A stretch of DNA of 64,000 nt, taken from contig JBEWZL010000166.1 of NCBI GenBank assembly GCA_045837725.1, positions 124,001 through 188,000 of the forward strand. Reading direction: 5' to 3'. Below are positions 23,533 through 35,480 of the stretch, piece by piece (the first letter of the stretch is position 1; each line of letters begins with the position of its first letter). A program made the translations under genes and the position numbers. The notes under the pieces were generated by a model. The model was not told where the DNA came from. It did not search any database and saw only the letters and a list, made by a program, of their open reading frames with translations. Origin of the DNA: Vermamoeba vermiformis. Lineage: Eukaryota; Tubulinea; Echinamoebida.

Positions 23533-25803
23533 ATGGAGATGGAAAGAAGACCGTTATTAGTTATCGATGGCCAGTCAATGACCGTCGATCTGCTCATGGA
23601 ATTGGGCCAAGGAAAGTATACGGTTGATCTCAGTCCCGAAGCATGGGAAAGAGTTTTAAAAGCGAGGAAAATGGTTGATGATATTTTGGCTGGTCATAAG
23701 ACAGTCTATGGTATTAATACTGGCTTTGGAAACTTCGCCGACGTCAAAATCTCGGAGGACAAAGTTGAGGAGCTGCAAGAAAACCTTATTAGATCCCATT
23801 CTGCCGGTATGGGAGAGCCCCTTTCGCCTCAACAAGTACGAAGACTAATGGCGTTACGAATTAACGTGCTCGCAAAAGGTACATCCGACATGTTTCAGTT
23901 TGAAAATTATTTTAAAAATACTAAAAATTATTTAGGCCACAGTGGAGTCAGCGAATCTACATTGAAAAAATATATTGAATGTTTTAATAAGGATTGCCTC
24001 TCTTATGTCCCTCAGGTAAATAGTTTTGCAAAGAGACACGTCTGGATGTCCGGTCAGATCAATTGAATTAAATACTAAATCGTACATTTATTATAGCAAG
24101 GAACATTAGGTGCTTCGGGAGACTTGGCTCCCTTAGCTCATTTGGCTCTCGGTTTATTGGGCGAGGGGCAGATGTGGAATCCAACCACTAACTCTTGGGA
24201 CGACGCTGCCAAGGTCCTTAAAGCGCACAATATTACCCCTATTAAGTAAGTCTCTTATTATCATCCCTTAAATCGATTGCGATTCAGTGACTGAGATCTA
24301 TGTGGATCAAATCTACCAGGGCTCGGACTATTTTTACCCACAAACAATATTTGCAGATAGTACATATACTACTATGACTAATTATCGATACCTATATTAT
24401 GCTTATATAACCTACAATGATTCTTCTGGAAGATTCGGATGCACACCTGTCACATCCGCTAAACTTTTTTACTATACCATGACCTATACTAATACTGTCA
24501 TATGGATAGATTAAAAGCCAAAGACGGCCTCTCATTAATTAACGGCACGCAAATGATTGTGGCACTCGGCGCTGAAGCACTACACCGTGCCGAAGTGGCC
24601 ATCCAAACTGCTGATATTGTTTGCGCGCTTTCAGTCGAGGGTCTCAAAGGTACTTCCTATAATCATAATATACCTATATGACTTTAAGACTATGTGACTA
24701 ACAACAGCTCGCGTCTACTAGGCACCTCCAAGGCTTTCAAACCTGAAATTCAATTAGCACGCCCGCACTCGGGTCAAATTCTGTCAGCCCAAAACGTGCG
24801 CCAATATCTCCACTCCGAGAAGTACCCCTCAGAGATCGCTGATTCACACGCTAATTGCGGCAAAGTTCAAGACGCTTATTCATTACGATGCACCCCTCAA
24901 GTACGTCACATCCGACAATAACTCACCTTCAGCCCTAATAATGGTATTATTATTAGGTCCACGGAATTGTATATGACACTGTTGCTTTTTGCAAGCGAAT
25001 TTTAGAAACAGAAATGAACAGCGCCACGGACAATCCGATGGTGTTTGGGGAAAAACAAGAAATTATTTCGGGAGGCAATTTCCACGGCGAATATCCCTCG
25101 AAGGTAACAGTCCTATTGACCATATAAGGCAATATTTTGTTAACCCCCGACAGGTCCTCGATTACCTCGCCATTGCTATTCACGAGGCTGCAAATATTAG
25201 CGAGGTACGTGTTTGACACTTTGACACCTTTCACTTTGACACGTGTCAATTAACTCACCTGTCATTCACAGCGCCGAACAGACCGCATGATGAACCCATT
25301 GACATCAGGTCTGCCTGCCTTCCTCGTCAAAGCCGAGTTGGGAGGTCTTCACAGCGGCTTCATGATTGCGCACTGCACGGCGGCAGCATTGGTCTCAGAG
25401 AACAAGACACTCGCGCACCCCGCCTCTGTGGACTCAATTCCTACTAGCGCTGGCAAAGAAGATCACGTCAGCATGGGTGGTTGGGCTGCCAGAAAATGTT
25501 TGAAACTTGTCGAGGTACGCAAAACCATCACAACAATTAGTGCTGCATTATCTAACAAATATAACCTTATCGTAGAATGTTGAAAAAGTGATCGCTATTG
25601 AATTGATGGCCGCGTGTCAAGCGATTGATTTCCTGCGTCCGTTGAAGACCACAAAGCCGCTCGAGGCCGTGCATGCGCTGGTCCGATCAAAAGTCGCTCA
25701 TTTGGACAAAGATCGTGTGATGAGCACGGACATGGCTGCAACGCACGAGTTAGTGAAAACTGGTCAAATCTTGGCTGCTGTTCGACCGTTCCTCGACGCG
25801 TAG
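23533..25803 (+). CDS. HAL: Histidine ammonia-lyase (histidase)
   Basis: The enzyme converts L-histidine to trans-urocanate and ammonia, the first step of histidine breakdown. ATG at 23533 ([20 protein letters not shown]). Family hallmarks in order: [38 protein letters not shown], the MIO cofactor triad Ala-Ser-Gly in [15 protein letters not shown] (near 24100), [93 protein letters not shown] and a C-terminus ending PFLDA (TAG at 25801). At about 510 residues it has the bacterial and core length. Eight or so introns, mostly 50-80 nt. One at 24246-24509 is 264 nt and contains an open frame. Another, at about 25205-25271, carries the TGACACGTGTCA palindrome. An upstream in-frame methionine exists at 23437, but the family N-terminus fits 23533. 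Confidence 0.93.
24246..24509 (+). other. Oversized HAL intron containing a 75-codon Tyr-rich open frame
   Basis: The intron runs from AA|GTAAGTC to GGATAG|A and restores [15 protein letters not shown] exactly. It is about four times the usual length. From 24287 an open frame runs past the acceptor to 24514, rich in Tyr and Thr (..[38 protein letters not shown]). An acceptor-like TTCAG lies just upstream. It could be an alternative exon, a captured exon fragment or chance. Confidence 0.45.
25237..25248. promoter_or_regulatory. Intronic TGACACGTGTCA palindrome in HAL
   Basis: An exact copy lies in the HAL intron that starts GTACGTGTTTGACAC. The same 67-nt intron also contains degenerate direct copies of the half-site (TTTGACACTTTGACACCTTT), as if the element had been partly repeated. 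Confidence 0.5.
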
Positions 25804-26072
25804 ACCTAAATAAAAATTGCGACAATTTGTTAATAGACAACCACTTTGATAGACGACAACTTCAGTTGAGAAGCAACTTGCAGCAGGCAGAAAGCACCGC
25901 AAGCAGTCAGATTGGCTCTCTTGGTCAAATACGCCAGTCTTCCAGCTCGTGCACTGGTTATGAATGGTTTTGATGTTTATTATCTAGCGCGCTAATGAGC
26001 TATTTTCTGCATGAAATGTATCAAACTAGTAGATATTTATTCCCGATGGGACTAGGCACGGAATAAGCGTCC

Positions 26073-27322
26073 TTACACTCCTTGGTAAGTAGATCTACGT
26101 CTGTTTTTGACGCACAAAGCAATGATTACAATAACGAGCACGACGATCACGATGCCGAATACAATCAGCAGTGCAGTGGCCCATCGCGGGAGATTGTCAT
26201 TAGTGGTACCAGGAGAGATTGAAGGACCGTTGGCGGGCTCGCTGGCTGGTGTGGCAGGAGACGAGGGGAGTTCTAGCGTCGAATGTCAATTACATTGCAA
26301 GACGTCAAATATCTATCGGACTTACGTCTCCAAGTGAGAGTGATATTGCCCGACTTTTGACCAGCAATTCGGAGTGATACGAACTCCGTGCCTTTGACGG
26401 CCACGACAGGGGTGTTGACAGCTGTCAAAGTTAGTGCTTTACACAGACTAGAAGTTTAAACAAGCTTACTTTGATTGGCCGAGATCTGTCCCATCCAATA
26501 GATGCTTTCATTAGTGAACTGCCACGTCGGACAATTGCCCAATCCAGCGACAGCAATTGATACGTCTTCAGTTGAAGTAGCTTCAAGCCCCCAAGATTCG
26601 TTCTCGCTGACGTTCAAGTCCATCAAATAGAATCTGCTAGCAACAAAGCTGTCTTTGCCAGCATCGCCCACATTAATAACAACAGGATTGGTGTATTCAA
26701 ACGCGACGGCGTTTTGTACAAAAGGAACATCAACTATCAAGGTGTCAATGTTGGATGCAGATAAACTCAATGAACTTACTCGATCCAATGAGGCTTGTAA
26801 TGTGGCCTTCCTTAGCATCGGTGGTGCCATTAAAAGTTAGAACAGCAGTGCTGGGTGGTGAGGCAAACACGCACGGATCTGTTGGCCAACAAAATTAGTT
26901 AGTTCGAAGAAATTAATAGAATATAAAAATTATCATTCATTACCCACGACTTGGCCAATGGAGTTAAGAGCAGAGCCTTGAAAATTAACATTTGCGCTGT
27001 CCTGATTTTAAGGGTGATCTGAATTAATTTTCATTCAGATCAACGAACAGATATTTCTACTTGCCATAGAGATTATTAAGCTACTGTAGGATACCACAAT
27101 TTTATCAAGATTGAAAAAGGTGCCACCCGTGACATTTGTTACGATCTGATAAAATACAGCCTGTCTTTTACCGAATTGGTACGAGAGCGAGGGGTTATAC
27201 GGATCAGTCGTATTGTATTGGCTATCAAATGCAGAATCAGTGCTGTTGTAATGCAATTGAGCCCAGATCTGGCCAAATAAGCAGACAGAGGCAATTAGAA
27301 TAAGCTGTTGAATGCGCGCCAT
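26073..27322 (-). CDS. Type I membrane (surface) glycoprotein, family unknown
   Basis: ATG at 27322 gives the signal peptide MARIQQLILIASVCLFGQIW-AQ. A lumenal region of about 260 residues follows with several N-glycosylation sequons (YNSTDS, YNTTDP, VTNVTGGTFF, NVSENESW, TNESIYW). Segments include VDVPFVQNAVAFEYTNPVVI and GKDSFVASRFYLMDLNVSEN. After a Ser/Pro/Ala-rich stalk (LPSSPATPASEPANGPSISP) comes one strong helix, WATALLIVFGIVIVVLVIVI, a basic stop-transfer (CVKNRRR) and a very short tail (STYQGV). TAA at 26073. The topology is clear; the function is not. It could be an adhesion or recognition protein. An upstream in-frame ATG at 27343 would add MSSIDQH and spoil the leader. Confidence 0.7.
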
Positions 27323-27598
27323 GTGTTGATCTATTGAACTCAACAGAATAAAATGGGTAGTTTTGGAAACACCTTTTTTTGTCCTGTGTTGACATTGACT
27401 GACAGCTAAGGCACCTGACTATTGAATTTTGAAATTGATCTTTAATAAGACAAAATACTGACAGTGCTAATAATCGTAACTAGATCACCTACCATGAGGA
27501 TGCTCAATATCCATGGATATTTGTCGAAGTGTACACGGCAAAACGAAAAATCGCAAATTTACGGTTTTAGATTACAACAACATTATGAAGTTTATTCA

Positions 27599-29467
27599 CT
27601 ACACATTTAATTTACAAACATCTTCGTATTCTTTTTGCAACGTGTGGCCTCGATGCGGACCTTTGTCAATCTGCACGACTGCCTTGAACTTGTCAATCTC
27701 CAAGGACTGCAATACGGCTGTTTCACCGCGATAAGCACCATTGACAATCATCACAGTGCCACCGACATTAGGAATAACTGTCTCGAGGTCCTGTTGGTCA
27801 ATTTTGATCTTCGTGCCGTCATCGAGCATCTCGACCAACGCGACGTACTTGTCAATGACTTCTTTCACGAGGCCTTTTTGTTTGAAATATTTGCCCTTGG
27901 CCAAGTCCTTGTTCATGACTTTAACGATGATATTCGCGTGCAACCAGAACGGTTTTCGACCTTCTTTTTCTCGCTTCAGTTCTTGGTTTTTAATCAAGTC
28001 GTCCATGAAGTTTGTGTTACTGTTGCTGCTTCCATTAGTACCGTTGTGCTCGGTCTTTTGCTTCTTATTGCTAGACTCGTCATCTTTTTTATCCTTAATG
28101 TCATCGTACTTGCGTTTGTGACCACCGTCCCTGCTTCGGTTGTCTCGAGATCTGGATCTTGAACGTGATCGTGATCGACGATCTCGGGATCTATCTCGCC
28201 GTCTTTCTCTGTCACTGCTCTTTCTGTCACGTGATCTTGATCTATCTCGTCGGTGGTGACGGTCTTTAGAACGCGATCTAGATCTGGATCTTGAACGAGA
28301 ACGTCTTGAACGAGAGCGGTCACGGTCACGAGAACGCGAACGAGATCTCTTGTCGCTTGAATTCTTTTCTGATTTGATGCTTTCTGACTTCTCTTCTTTG
28401 ACGCCATTAGTGCCATTTTGTTGAGTTTTAGTGGCAGCTTCAAACGGACTAAAAGAATAGATTAGTATCGCATCAATAAAGTATTAACATATTGTTTGTA
28501 CTTACTTTACAGCAGCGACAACTTTCTTAGGCTTGGCTACGTTCAATGCGAGCTGGATCTTCTGACTGTCGTCTTCACGCTTGAATTCATTTGCAGGAGT
28601 AACCTCTTCTGCACCAACGGCACCCTCGCCTTGAGAATTAAGGAACTCCAATTGTTTTTCAATTAACTTCTGGTTACGCATTTCGTCGTCTGCATCCATG
28701 CGCTCCTTCTGCTTGATCATTTCCTGACGAGCCAATACTTCTGGATCACGTTCGATATACTTAATGTACCATCCTTTAGGTGTTTCATCGACGTGGCATT
28801 GGCCAGTCTTGCCGAGGTACATCACAAAGCCTGACAAACTCTCCCAACGAGTACCGTTCATGTGAATGTGCTGCTTGTCTGCAATATATTCCTGGTACAC
28901 TTTGTTCGCGAATACTCTCTTAGTTCGCCACCTATATTAATAATTATGAGTATCTACCTGAAGGGTTATGTATCAATGGTATCCTGATCGCGTGATCTGG
29001 GCACGACCAAATAATTTTAAAATTGTTGTAAAGCGTTGATACTTACTTTCTGCGCACAATATCCATAAAACCCTTCTCGAATTGCTTTGAGAAGTCATCA
29101 ATAAAGCTCTTTGGATTTTCTGAAAACACTTGCATCATGCGCATATGTCCATCTGACGTCAAATGACACTAAAAATTACAATATTAATATTCCATGCGTT
29201 ATAATAATTATAATATAATAATACGCTATTTTGAAATAATATAGAATTTACAACATTTTCATAACTTTTTCAATTTTACAGATCGTCCTTCAAGCCAAAC
29301 GAATAATATTCCGAATAACTCCAAATATTGTGATAACTTACTTTAAATCCGTTTTCGTCTCGACATTGCTTTTCGCACATCTGACAGTACCAACGCAACT
29401 TCTGCAAGCCTTTGGCCTTCATCTTGTTGGCCAGAGCTTTCGGTGAGAACGCGTCGTGCTTACCCAT
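27599..29467 (-). CDS. KIN17: KIN17-like DNA/RNA-binding zinc-finger protein
   Basis: Starts at 29467: MGKHDAFSPKALANKMKAKG, then LQKLRWYCQMCEKQCRDENG, the diagnostic KIN17 N-terminus with a C2H2-type finger (CQMC..H). The winged-helix-like core follows: MRMMQVFSENPKSFIDDFSK, then KVYQEYIADKQHIHMNGTRW and FVMYLGKTGQCHVDETPKGW. After a charged helix, an insertion rich in Arg-Ser repeats (about 28150-28350), as in SR proteins, precedes the C-terminal SH3/KOW tandem: FWLHANIIVKVMNKDLAKGK, GGTVMIVNGAYRGETAVLQS and LQKEYEDVCKLNV (TAG at 27599). KIN17 proteins take part in pre-mRNA splicing and DNA replication/repair in the nucleus. The RS stretch is an addition compared with the animal protein as I know it, and would suit a splicing role (inference). 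Confidence 0.9.
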
Positions 29468-29730
29468 CGCGTTAATACAAACGATTCGGTGTTGTGGTTG
29501 TTCCTACTAAAAATTCAAACAAATAACGCTGCCAACACAATTCTCTAATTTTGAGATCCAGAATCGGACAGGAAGGTTCAAAAACTGCAACTTCGCACGA
29601 ATACTAAGTTGTTTCATAGTCAAGCGCAAAAGAAGGCACAAGGATTATTATCAAACTTTTTTTACTGGACTAAAAGTCTAATTAGACGGCTAACTATCTA
29701 CACAATTTACATTGAGTTCGCGAATCTTGT

Positions 29731-31461
29731 TCACAACTCAGTGGAGCATACGTAGTAGCACTTGCTCAAGGCAAAGCCGTTGAAGGCAGAAGCGGCAGCC
29801 TTAGTGTAGGCACCCATGTTCGGGAAGTACATCCATTCGCCGACGTTAAGCTCGGGCAAGGGCATGTCTTTGCCGATGCAGTCAAGACTGTCGCAAGTAG
29901 GGCCGAACATAGTCGCATTGTAAGTGACTGCGTTGGGTCTCTTGTCCAAGAGCACAGGTTGAGGGTGAGCGTGGTCGAACATAATGTTGTTGAACGAGCC
30001 GTAAACACCATCGTTCACATAGTAGCTGAACTTGAAGGCGTTTGAGTGCTCAGCACCAGAGCGGCGCGTGTCCGGGGAACCGGGAGGAGTACCAGTGGCG
30101 GATGTACCGTCACAGGCCAACTCCACTTCGAACTTGCGCACACCGATGACGCTGACGGCAAGAGTGTGGCTGCTGGCGACCATGTAGCGACCAGGTTCAC
30201 CAATCAAGCGCACGCGACCGCGAGGGAACAGCTGGTCGAGCAAGGGGTTCATAGTGGAAGCGATCTTGGGGAAGGTGATGCCAGAGCCATCATCTCCCAT
30301 AGCAGACCAAGAACCAGGGAAACCACCACCAATGTCCAAAAGGTTCATGTTGAATCCGAGTTCCTCACCCATTTGGAAGACGCGGTGAGCACTGCGGAGA
30401 GAGGACTCGTAGGTATCCAAGCTAGAGCAGCCGGAACCAACGTGGAAGCTATAGAATAATATTTAGTATTTGTGATTGCAGTCAGAAGAAAAGTTGTACG
30501 AAAAAAAAACGGATGAATCCGCTAAAGTAGAAAAATTCCCTCAGAGACAAGAAATGAGAAATCAATGCAGTAACATCGAGTAAAACGCTACTGCGTCATA
30601 CGCAAATTACCTTTGAATCATTGAGAATTTGGGTATGAATAATAAAAATTGTCCGAATTTCGGAGTGCGGTTACTTACCTAACACCAATAACTTGGAGGT
30701 CCAACGACTTGGCAACATTCAAGAGGCGTTGCCATTGGTTTTCTCTGGCACCAAACTTGACAGAGAAAGCGCACATGGAGTTGCGATCGTCAGTTGCGAT
30801 TCTCATCAGCAACTTGCAGTTAGGATGGCACTCCTTGATCTTGTAAAGCTCGGCTTCACCGTCGAAAACAGACATGTTGACGCCGACTTCACGAGCGTAG
30901 TTCAAATGAGCTTTAGGTTTGCAAGGGTTAGCGTAAATGATGCGATCTGCAGTCACGCCAATGCTCATCACCAGGTCAATTTCTCCTCTGCTTGCGCAGT
31001 CGAAGTTGACACCCATTACGGCCAAACACTTGATAATTTCAATATCAGGGTTGCATTTGACAGCTGAAGAAAGGATCAGCGTTAGAATTTTGATCGGCAG
31101 ATGTAGATTGAATTCTATCCCAAAAAAGATGTTTCTAAAATGTGAACTTACCGTAGAAGGGCTCTACACGAGGAAGACAATTGTTCCATTGCTTCTTCTT
31201 ACGAATAATGTCCGAGAGGTTAACAATGAAGAAGGCATTATCTTCGGTTTGTTGGGAGATCTTCTCTCGGATCTGTTGCTCGACATCGATGGGCTGTCGA
31301 AGCAACTCGACACTACTGAAGTCGAGTTGAGGCTCAGAGGCAGCCTTATTGGTTAATAAATCAGGTAAAGCTGATTTATCAACACAATTAAAGTAATTGT
31401 AAATCGAGTTTTCGCTCAAAGCATTGTAGAGGGTGTCAGACAATTCCAAGTGATTGAACAT
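29731..31461 (-). CDS. ODC: Ornithine decarboxylase (PLP, fold-III)
   Basis: The enzyme converts L-ornithine to putrescine, the first step of polyamine synthesis. Three exons from 31461 (MFNHLELSDTLYNALSENSI). The PLP lysine is in FYAVKCNPD, split by intron 1. FDCASRGEIDLVMSIGV and IIYANPCKPKAHLNYAREVG follow, then the phosphate-binding Gly loop LDIGGGFPG, FPRGRVRLIGEPGRYMVASS (EPGRY), the dimer-interface catalytic Cys in FGPTCDSLDCIG, and FPNMGAYTKAAASAFNGF near the end (TGA at 29731). About 470 residues, normal for eukaryotic ODC. An internal loop is Ser/Thr/Gly-rich (GTSATGTPPGSPDTRRSGAE), a common variable site. Arginine decarboxylase homologues share these motifs, but the CDS-LD form favours ODC. 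Confidence 0.92.
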
Positions 31462-32390
31462 TAACGGACCGTAGAAAACTCTCTGTGTAAAATGAGCGTA
31501 TTAGAATCCGTTCGCGTCTGCTGGATGAGATGAGGTATGAAAACGGTTGTAAATTACGATTTTCTTCAATTTCTTTGATGATTAAGAATTTGTTCCATAG
31601 TGGTATTCGTCAGTAGCGAAATCGGCAACGAAAAAATAGTGATCCTCCTAAAAATGAGAATTTGACTGAAGAGACAACTAACCTGATCCGTTCGCAAATC
31701 GCATAAAACGCAGAAAAGCAAGTGCTAATCGACCAACCTCCGGTTATAGAAGAGTTGGTGGTGCTGAAAAGGATGGAATGATGTAAAAAAAAAATCGATG
31801 CGGTTGCAAAAGTTTTATGTCCGATTTCGGCCGCCCAAACTTTGCCGCCCAACGAAAAAAATAGAAAAAGATAAAAAATGGAGTTACGCGATTGGTCGAA
31901 TTTTTCATCGGATTGAATTTTCACCAAGAAATTCCGCTTCGATTACAAGCACGTGGTCCGTAAGCTCTGTAATTGGCTGTCCATATTGCGCACTTTTCTT
32001 ATTGGCTAAGCTTTGAATCTCCCATACGTGGAAGAATCAACTAAGATCTGCGACGCTCGAATTAGATTTTGCAAAGGTTGTTGCCCCTGGTGCCTCTCTG
32101 CTTCGTACGCTCAACCCTGCCTTCTCATCTCCTCACAAGTCTTGAGGTTCCTTGCGTGTCATGTATCACCTGAAAAAGATAGCACTATCTTCTAGTGAGG
32201 CCTCTCGTTTTCCGCGTAGCCGTTCACCTTGGGCCGCCGATGAGACAAACTGAATCCTAGAGCGACTGCTTTTTGCCTGAATTATGCCTCGTGACTTACA
32301 TGATTTTGCAATAACTATTGCGCGGGCCGGTATTTAATTTAATTTAATTTTAAATTCCGTAACTCAAATCAATTTATTTCCTTTTGTAGA
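31462..32390. other. Upstream region of ODC, no gene recognised
   Basis: About 930 bases with several short, biased open frames on both strands (for example 31610-31927 minus) but nothing that reads as a protein family. The part near 31460-31620 may be ODC 5' leader. A GC-richer stretch at about 32040-32290 has no clear frame. I looked there for U-snRNA and tRNA signatures and saw none. Confidence 0.35.
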
Positions 32391-32762
32391 TCATTTAGCC
32401 GTCAGACTCAACTCTGGATTAGCAATACTTATGGCAGTAATATCGCCGTGGAAGTTCTCCTCAATTTTATAGGTTTTGTTTGCGTCTTGCACGATCTTTT
32501 CGGAAGATGTCGATCCCTCTCCTATGTTTGCTCGAAGCCAATTTTCATCCCTTTCCACAACTTCAAATACGACGCTAGTGTTATGATTTAACGGGGCATT
32601 TTTCTGTAATATTTCGATGGAGACTAGTCGATCCTGATCGTCATAATCCGCAATGACTCCAGGCACTATTTCAGAGGAGACAACAGTGCATCTCGAGGCA
32701 GAGGTAAATCTAATGACGTACGCGTTGACATCAGGTGAATAAGACGATGTTAAGCTGTTCAT
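32391..32762 (-). CDS. DUF2283-type protein, bacterial-like
   Basis: A single-exon gene of 123 residues, ATG at 32762. The core YSPDVNAYVIRFTSASRC, then SSEIVPGVIADYDDQDRLVS followed by IEILQ, matches the DUF2283 pattern known from bacteria and archaea (YDxxxDxxYIxF, then PGxxxDYDxxGxxVGIEIL). A C-terminal extension carries a second, weaker similar stretch (TYKIEENFHGDITAISIANP then ELSLTAK), so it may be a degenerate tandem. The family's biochemical function is not established. With no intron in an intron-rich neighbourhood, horizontal acquisition is plausible. It lies just downstream of, and on the same strand as, the ectodomain gene. Confidence 0.65.
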   Translation of the reverse strand: MNSLTSSYSPDVNAYVIRFTSASRCTVVSSEIVPGVIADYDDQDRLVSIEILQKNAPLNHNTSVVFEVVERDENWLRANIGEGSTSSEKIVQDANKTYKIEENFHGDITAISIANPELSLTAK

Positions 32763-32959
32763 TCGGAAGTACTTCTGTAGCGCAGTACAGATCTAGCAAA
32801 ACATTTTGTATTTATGTCTAGCAAGCCCACAAATAGCTTGTGGGTGTTAGGAATAAGAGAAGAATTCTTAGAAGGAACCTGCAAGCAGTGCAAATAGAAT
32901 TTATTCCACAACGACATCAATTGCGCAACTCGCATCAGCAATGCAATCGAATTCTCGAG

Positions 32960-35405
32960 TTAGCTGATCATTTGCTGAGGATATTCTGGACGGAAGCTGA
33001 ACAAATCACCGGAAGAACTATTAAGGCCTGCAAGAGGAAGTCAGTACTGATACAACATAATCATTCAACTCTCACGGGTGGTAGAATGACAGAGTAGCTT
33101 AGTTGTGACCAATCATGCTTAAAATACGTACTATCGTTGTTAGTGGATTCGATGATGACTTTGAATGGCTCAGCTTGTTTTCGTTGCTTGTACTGCGTGT
33201 CGAAGATAGTCACGTACAGACTACCAGTGCCTTCAACTACTAGTGACTTGACGTTGCCTTCATTAGCGCTGCATCATATTCAATAAATTAGTCAAAGTAG
33301 AATAAATACTCGTAGCAAGCGCTTACATTAGATCTGCGTCACCTAATATTGGGAACGGTCTATCTCGTCGGATTATCAGTGTAGCATCGCTAGATTTTAA
33401 CTTGACAGTGAACTTTGGCTCCGTTTCGGGTAGTGTCGTAGCGAAGAATTGATAAGGAACCTAAGCAAGCCAATTGAGATCTAATCGCGGTAAAAGTTTT
33501 TACGATTCGCGAGCTTACCTGTTGCGTTAATTGCCCTACATATGGTATGTCGACATGTAGTGGCAGCACTTGCTCAGTTACAATTGGAATTACAACTAAA
33601 CGAGAAGCAGATGTAAGATCAAGTTTCCATCACTATCTCATGACTTACCATTGCCGTTTATCGTATATGACCTCTCAATTAATGTTGTGACATATTTGGG
33701 ATTGCAAACAGCGATGTTCCAACGTCCAGGCTCCGAGATGGTCAATTGTTTCGAACCTTGCAGTTGCGCATCTGTGATTCCTTTGACGTCCGCCGATGAT
33801 ATGGTCGGGAGGTTAGGTGTTTTGGAGGCAATTAATAGAAGATCTTCTCCCTAAAATCGTCAATTCAATTTCGGTTTCAATTTCAACCGGTAAGTTGATC
33901 AACCAACCTGTAATTCAACCGAAACGCTGGATTGCAATTTAAGTTTGTGCGCAAACGCCGACGATTCAGGAATGTAAACTGAATAGTAGTGATAGGCTTC
34001 ATTCGGTGCTAAGTTAACTGACTTGTTTTGGAGTTTAGATATTTGATCCGATTTCAAATGGGAAATCTTGGGGGTTAAAGCTAATTCAATTAAGTTAGAG
34101 CAATAATGAGGCAAGTGGTTGCGTAAATGAAACTTACAAGTTATTTTCAAGGTGCTCGAAACGGGTTTGAGGTCAAACCAACCCGGATTTGTTAGCGCGA
34201 TGATGTACGAGCCCTAAATCGAAGTAAAGATTAGAAATGCTCGTTAAAAATACTACAAAGGTGCACTTACCACGCCTTGGAGTATATATTGTCGCAACTC
34301 TTCTTCATCGGGCAAAGCGATAAGCTCTTGACGCGAGTTCGAGGCCTGATCAGCGCAGGATTAGTGAATAAGGCATTCTAATTAATACAATACATACATC
34401 AAATACATGGAGAGCCAAGACATCTTTTGGCATTGTAAGCAAGAGCCCGGGTTGTAAATTCAGCAGTTTTAATTCCTAAGCAATGGCTTAGTAAGCGATA
34501 AAGGCTTCCATACGGTAATAAACTGACCTCATTAGGATATTCAACGTTTATAGAATAGATCTTGCAAGATTCTCGAGGCGCAAAGTCAACGGTAAAGTTT
34601 ACGTCCAAAGGCAGAGGTAAAATTTCATTGTCAAAGGTAGGCACAAGAGCTGTTATCATATTAATACAATATAGTGGCTTTATATAGCATGTTCATACCT
34701 CTGCAAGTGAGTGTGAACGAGAGTGGGGGCTGATCTGGAACTGGATTGTACACGGCAAGAGAGTAGCGCCCACTGCCAACAATGGATGTATTCGAGGTCG
34801 TATTATCAAACTTATAGGTATGGTTGTGCCAGTCTGCTTGTATTAGGGTCGTTACACCAGCATTGATCTCCAAGACAAATAATTCTAGTCGCTGATCGGA
34901 TGTGCATTCTGCTTCAAAAGTGAATTCCAATCTGCTTTGTAGTCCAGATTGGAGCAGCAATAATGGTGGTTCAGGCACAACAATTTCGAATCTTTCATAG
35001 CACAATGCTGCTACTTGACCACGACACTTTGTTTCGAGATCGAGCTTTTTCACTCCTATCATTTACAATAATTTTAATATTCATTAAACTAATTACCAAA
35101 GCTATAGTTGATCATATTGGGATCATAGAAGATATTCTTTGATTTTGAGTAATTAAAGGAATATTATTTTGAACCAACTCTGATTTTACGCCAGTTCATG
35201 TTCAAATGCGTTATAACAAGTACCTGCTGATTCTATAGGTTGTGGAAATCGTGTCTCTACAGTGACTAAATCAGATAAGATGGCGTTCTTGTAATAATTA
35301 AAGTCGTTGGAGGCAGTTCTGTCGCTCAGCTGTTTGAGATACTCTTCGAGCTGTTTCGGATCTGTAGGTACATTGTCGTAGATTGCCTTTACGGCGTGCT
35401 TAGTT
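32960..35405 (-). CDS. Large protein of repeated beta domains, family unknown
   Basis: Roughly ten exons encode repeated beta-sandwich-like units. Each has a motif close to 'GSGRYSLAVYNP..' (near 34750), 'GVGSYIIALTNPGWF' (near 34200) or 'EPGRWNIAVCNPKYV' (near 33710). Between them lie strands such as YHYYSVYIPESSAFAHKLKL, LDVNFTVDFAPRESCKIYSI and LHVDIPYVGQLTQQVPYQFF. The repeat resembles bacterial pre-peptidase C-terminal (PPC) domains (inference by eye). The last exon ends FRPEYPQQMIS with TAA at 32960. The first recognised exon (TKHAVKAIYDNVPTDPKQLE, from about 35400) has no usable ATG: upstream in frame reads ATG-ATA-TGA. The start may lie in an unseen exon overlapping the divergent dynein gene only about 75 bases away, or the 5' end is broken. 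No catalytic motif or membrane helix was seen. Confidence 0.6.
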
Positions 35406-35480
35406 TGTGCTGCTCATATCATTTACAAATAATTAAAGAGGATTGGTTTCAGATCAAGTTATTATTTTTGATTTGAACCA

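Noticed and set aside
1280-25803. TAG reassigned to a sense codon, such as Gln
   Set aside because: In-frame TAGs near 1350-1520 suggested it, but HAL (TAG at 25801) and KIN17 (TAG at 27599) end exactly where the families end. Long conserved exons elsewhere contain no in-frame TAG.
27635-28162. Plus-strand open frames over the KIN17 gene
   Set aside because: They are the antisense of the KOW and Arg-Ser-rich exons; the minus strand carries clear family motifs.
27994-28443. A 149-residue minus-strand frame over the Arg-Ser region of KIN17
   Set aside because: It is a shifted reading of the RS repeat. The true frame (SRSRSRDRDR...) joins the exons on both sides.
29766-30203. Ser/Thr/Leu-rich open frames inside the ODC gene
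   Set aside because: They are shifted frames of the last ODC exon and lack the enzyme's motifs.
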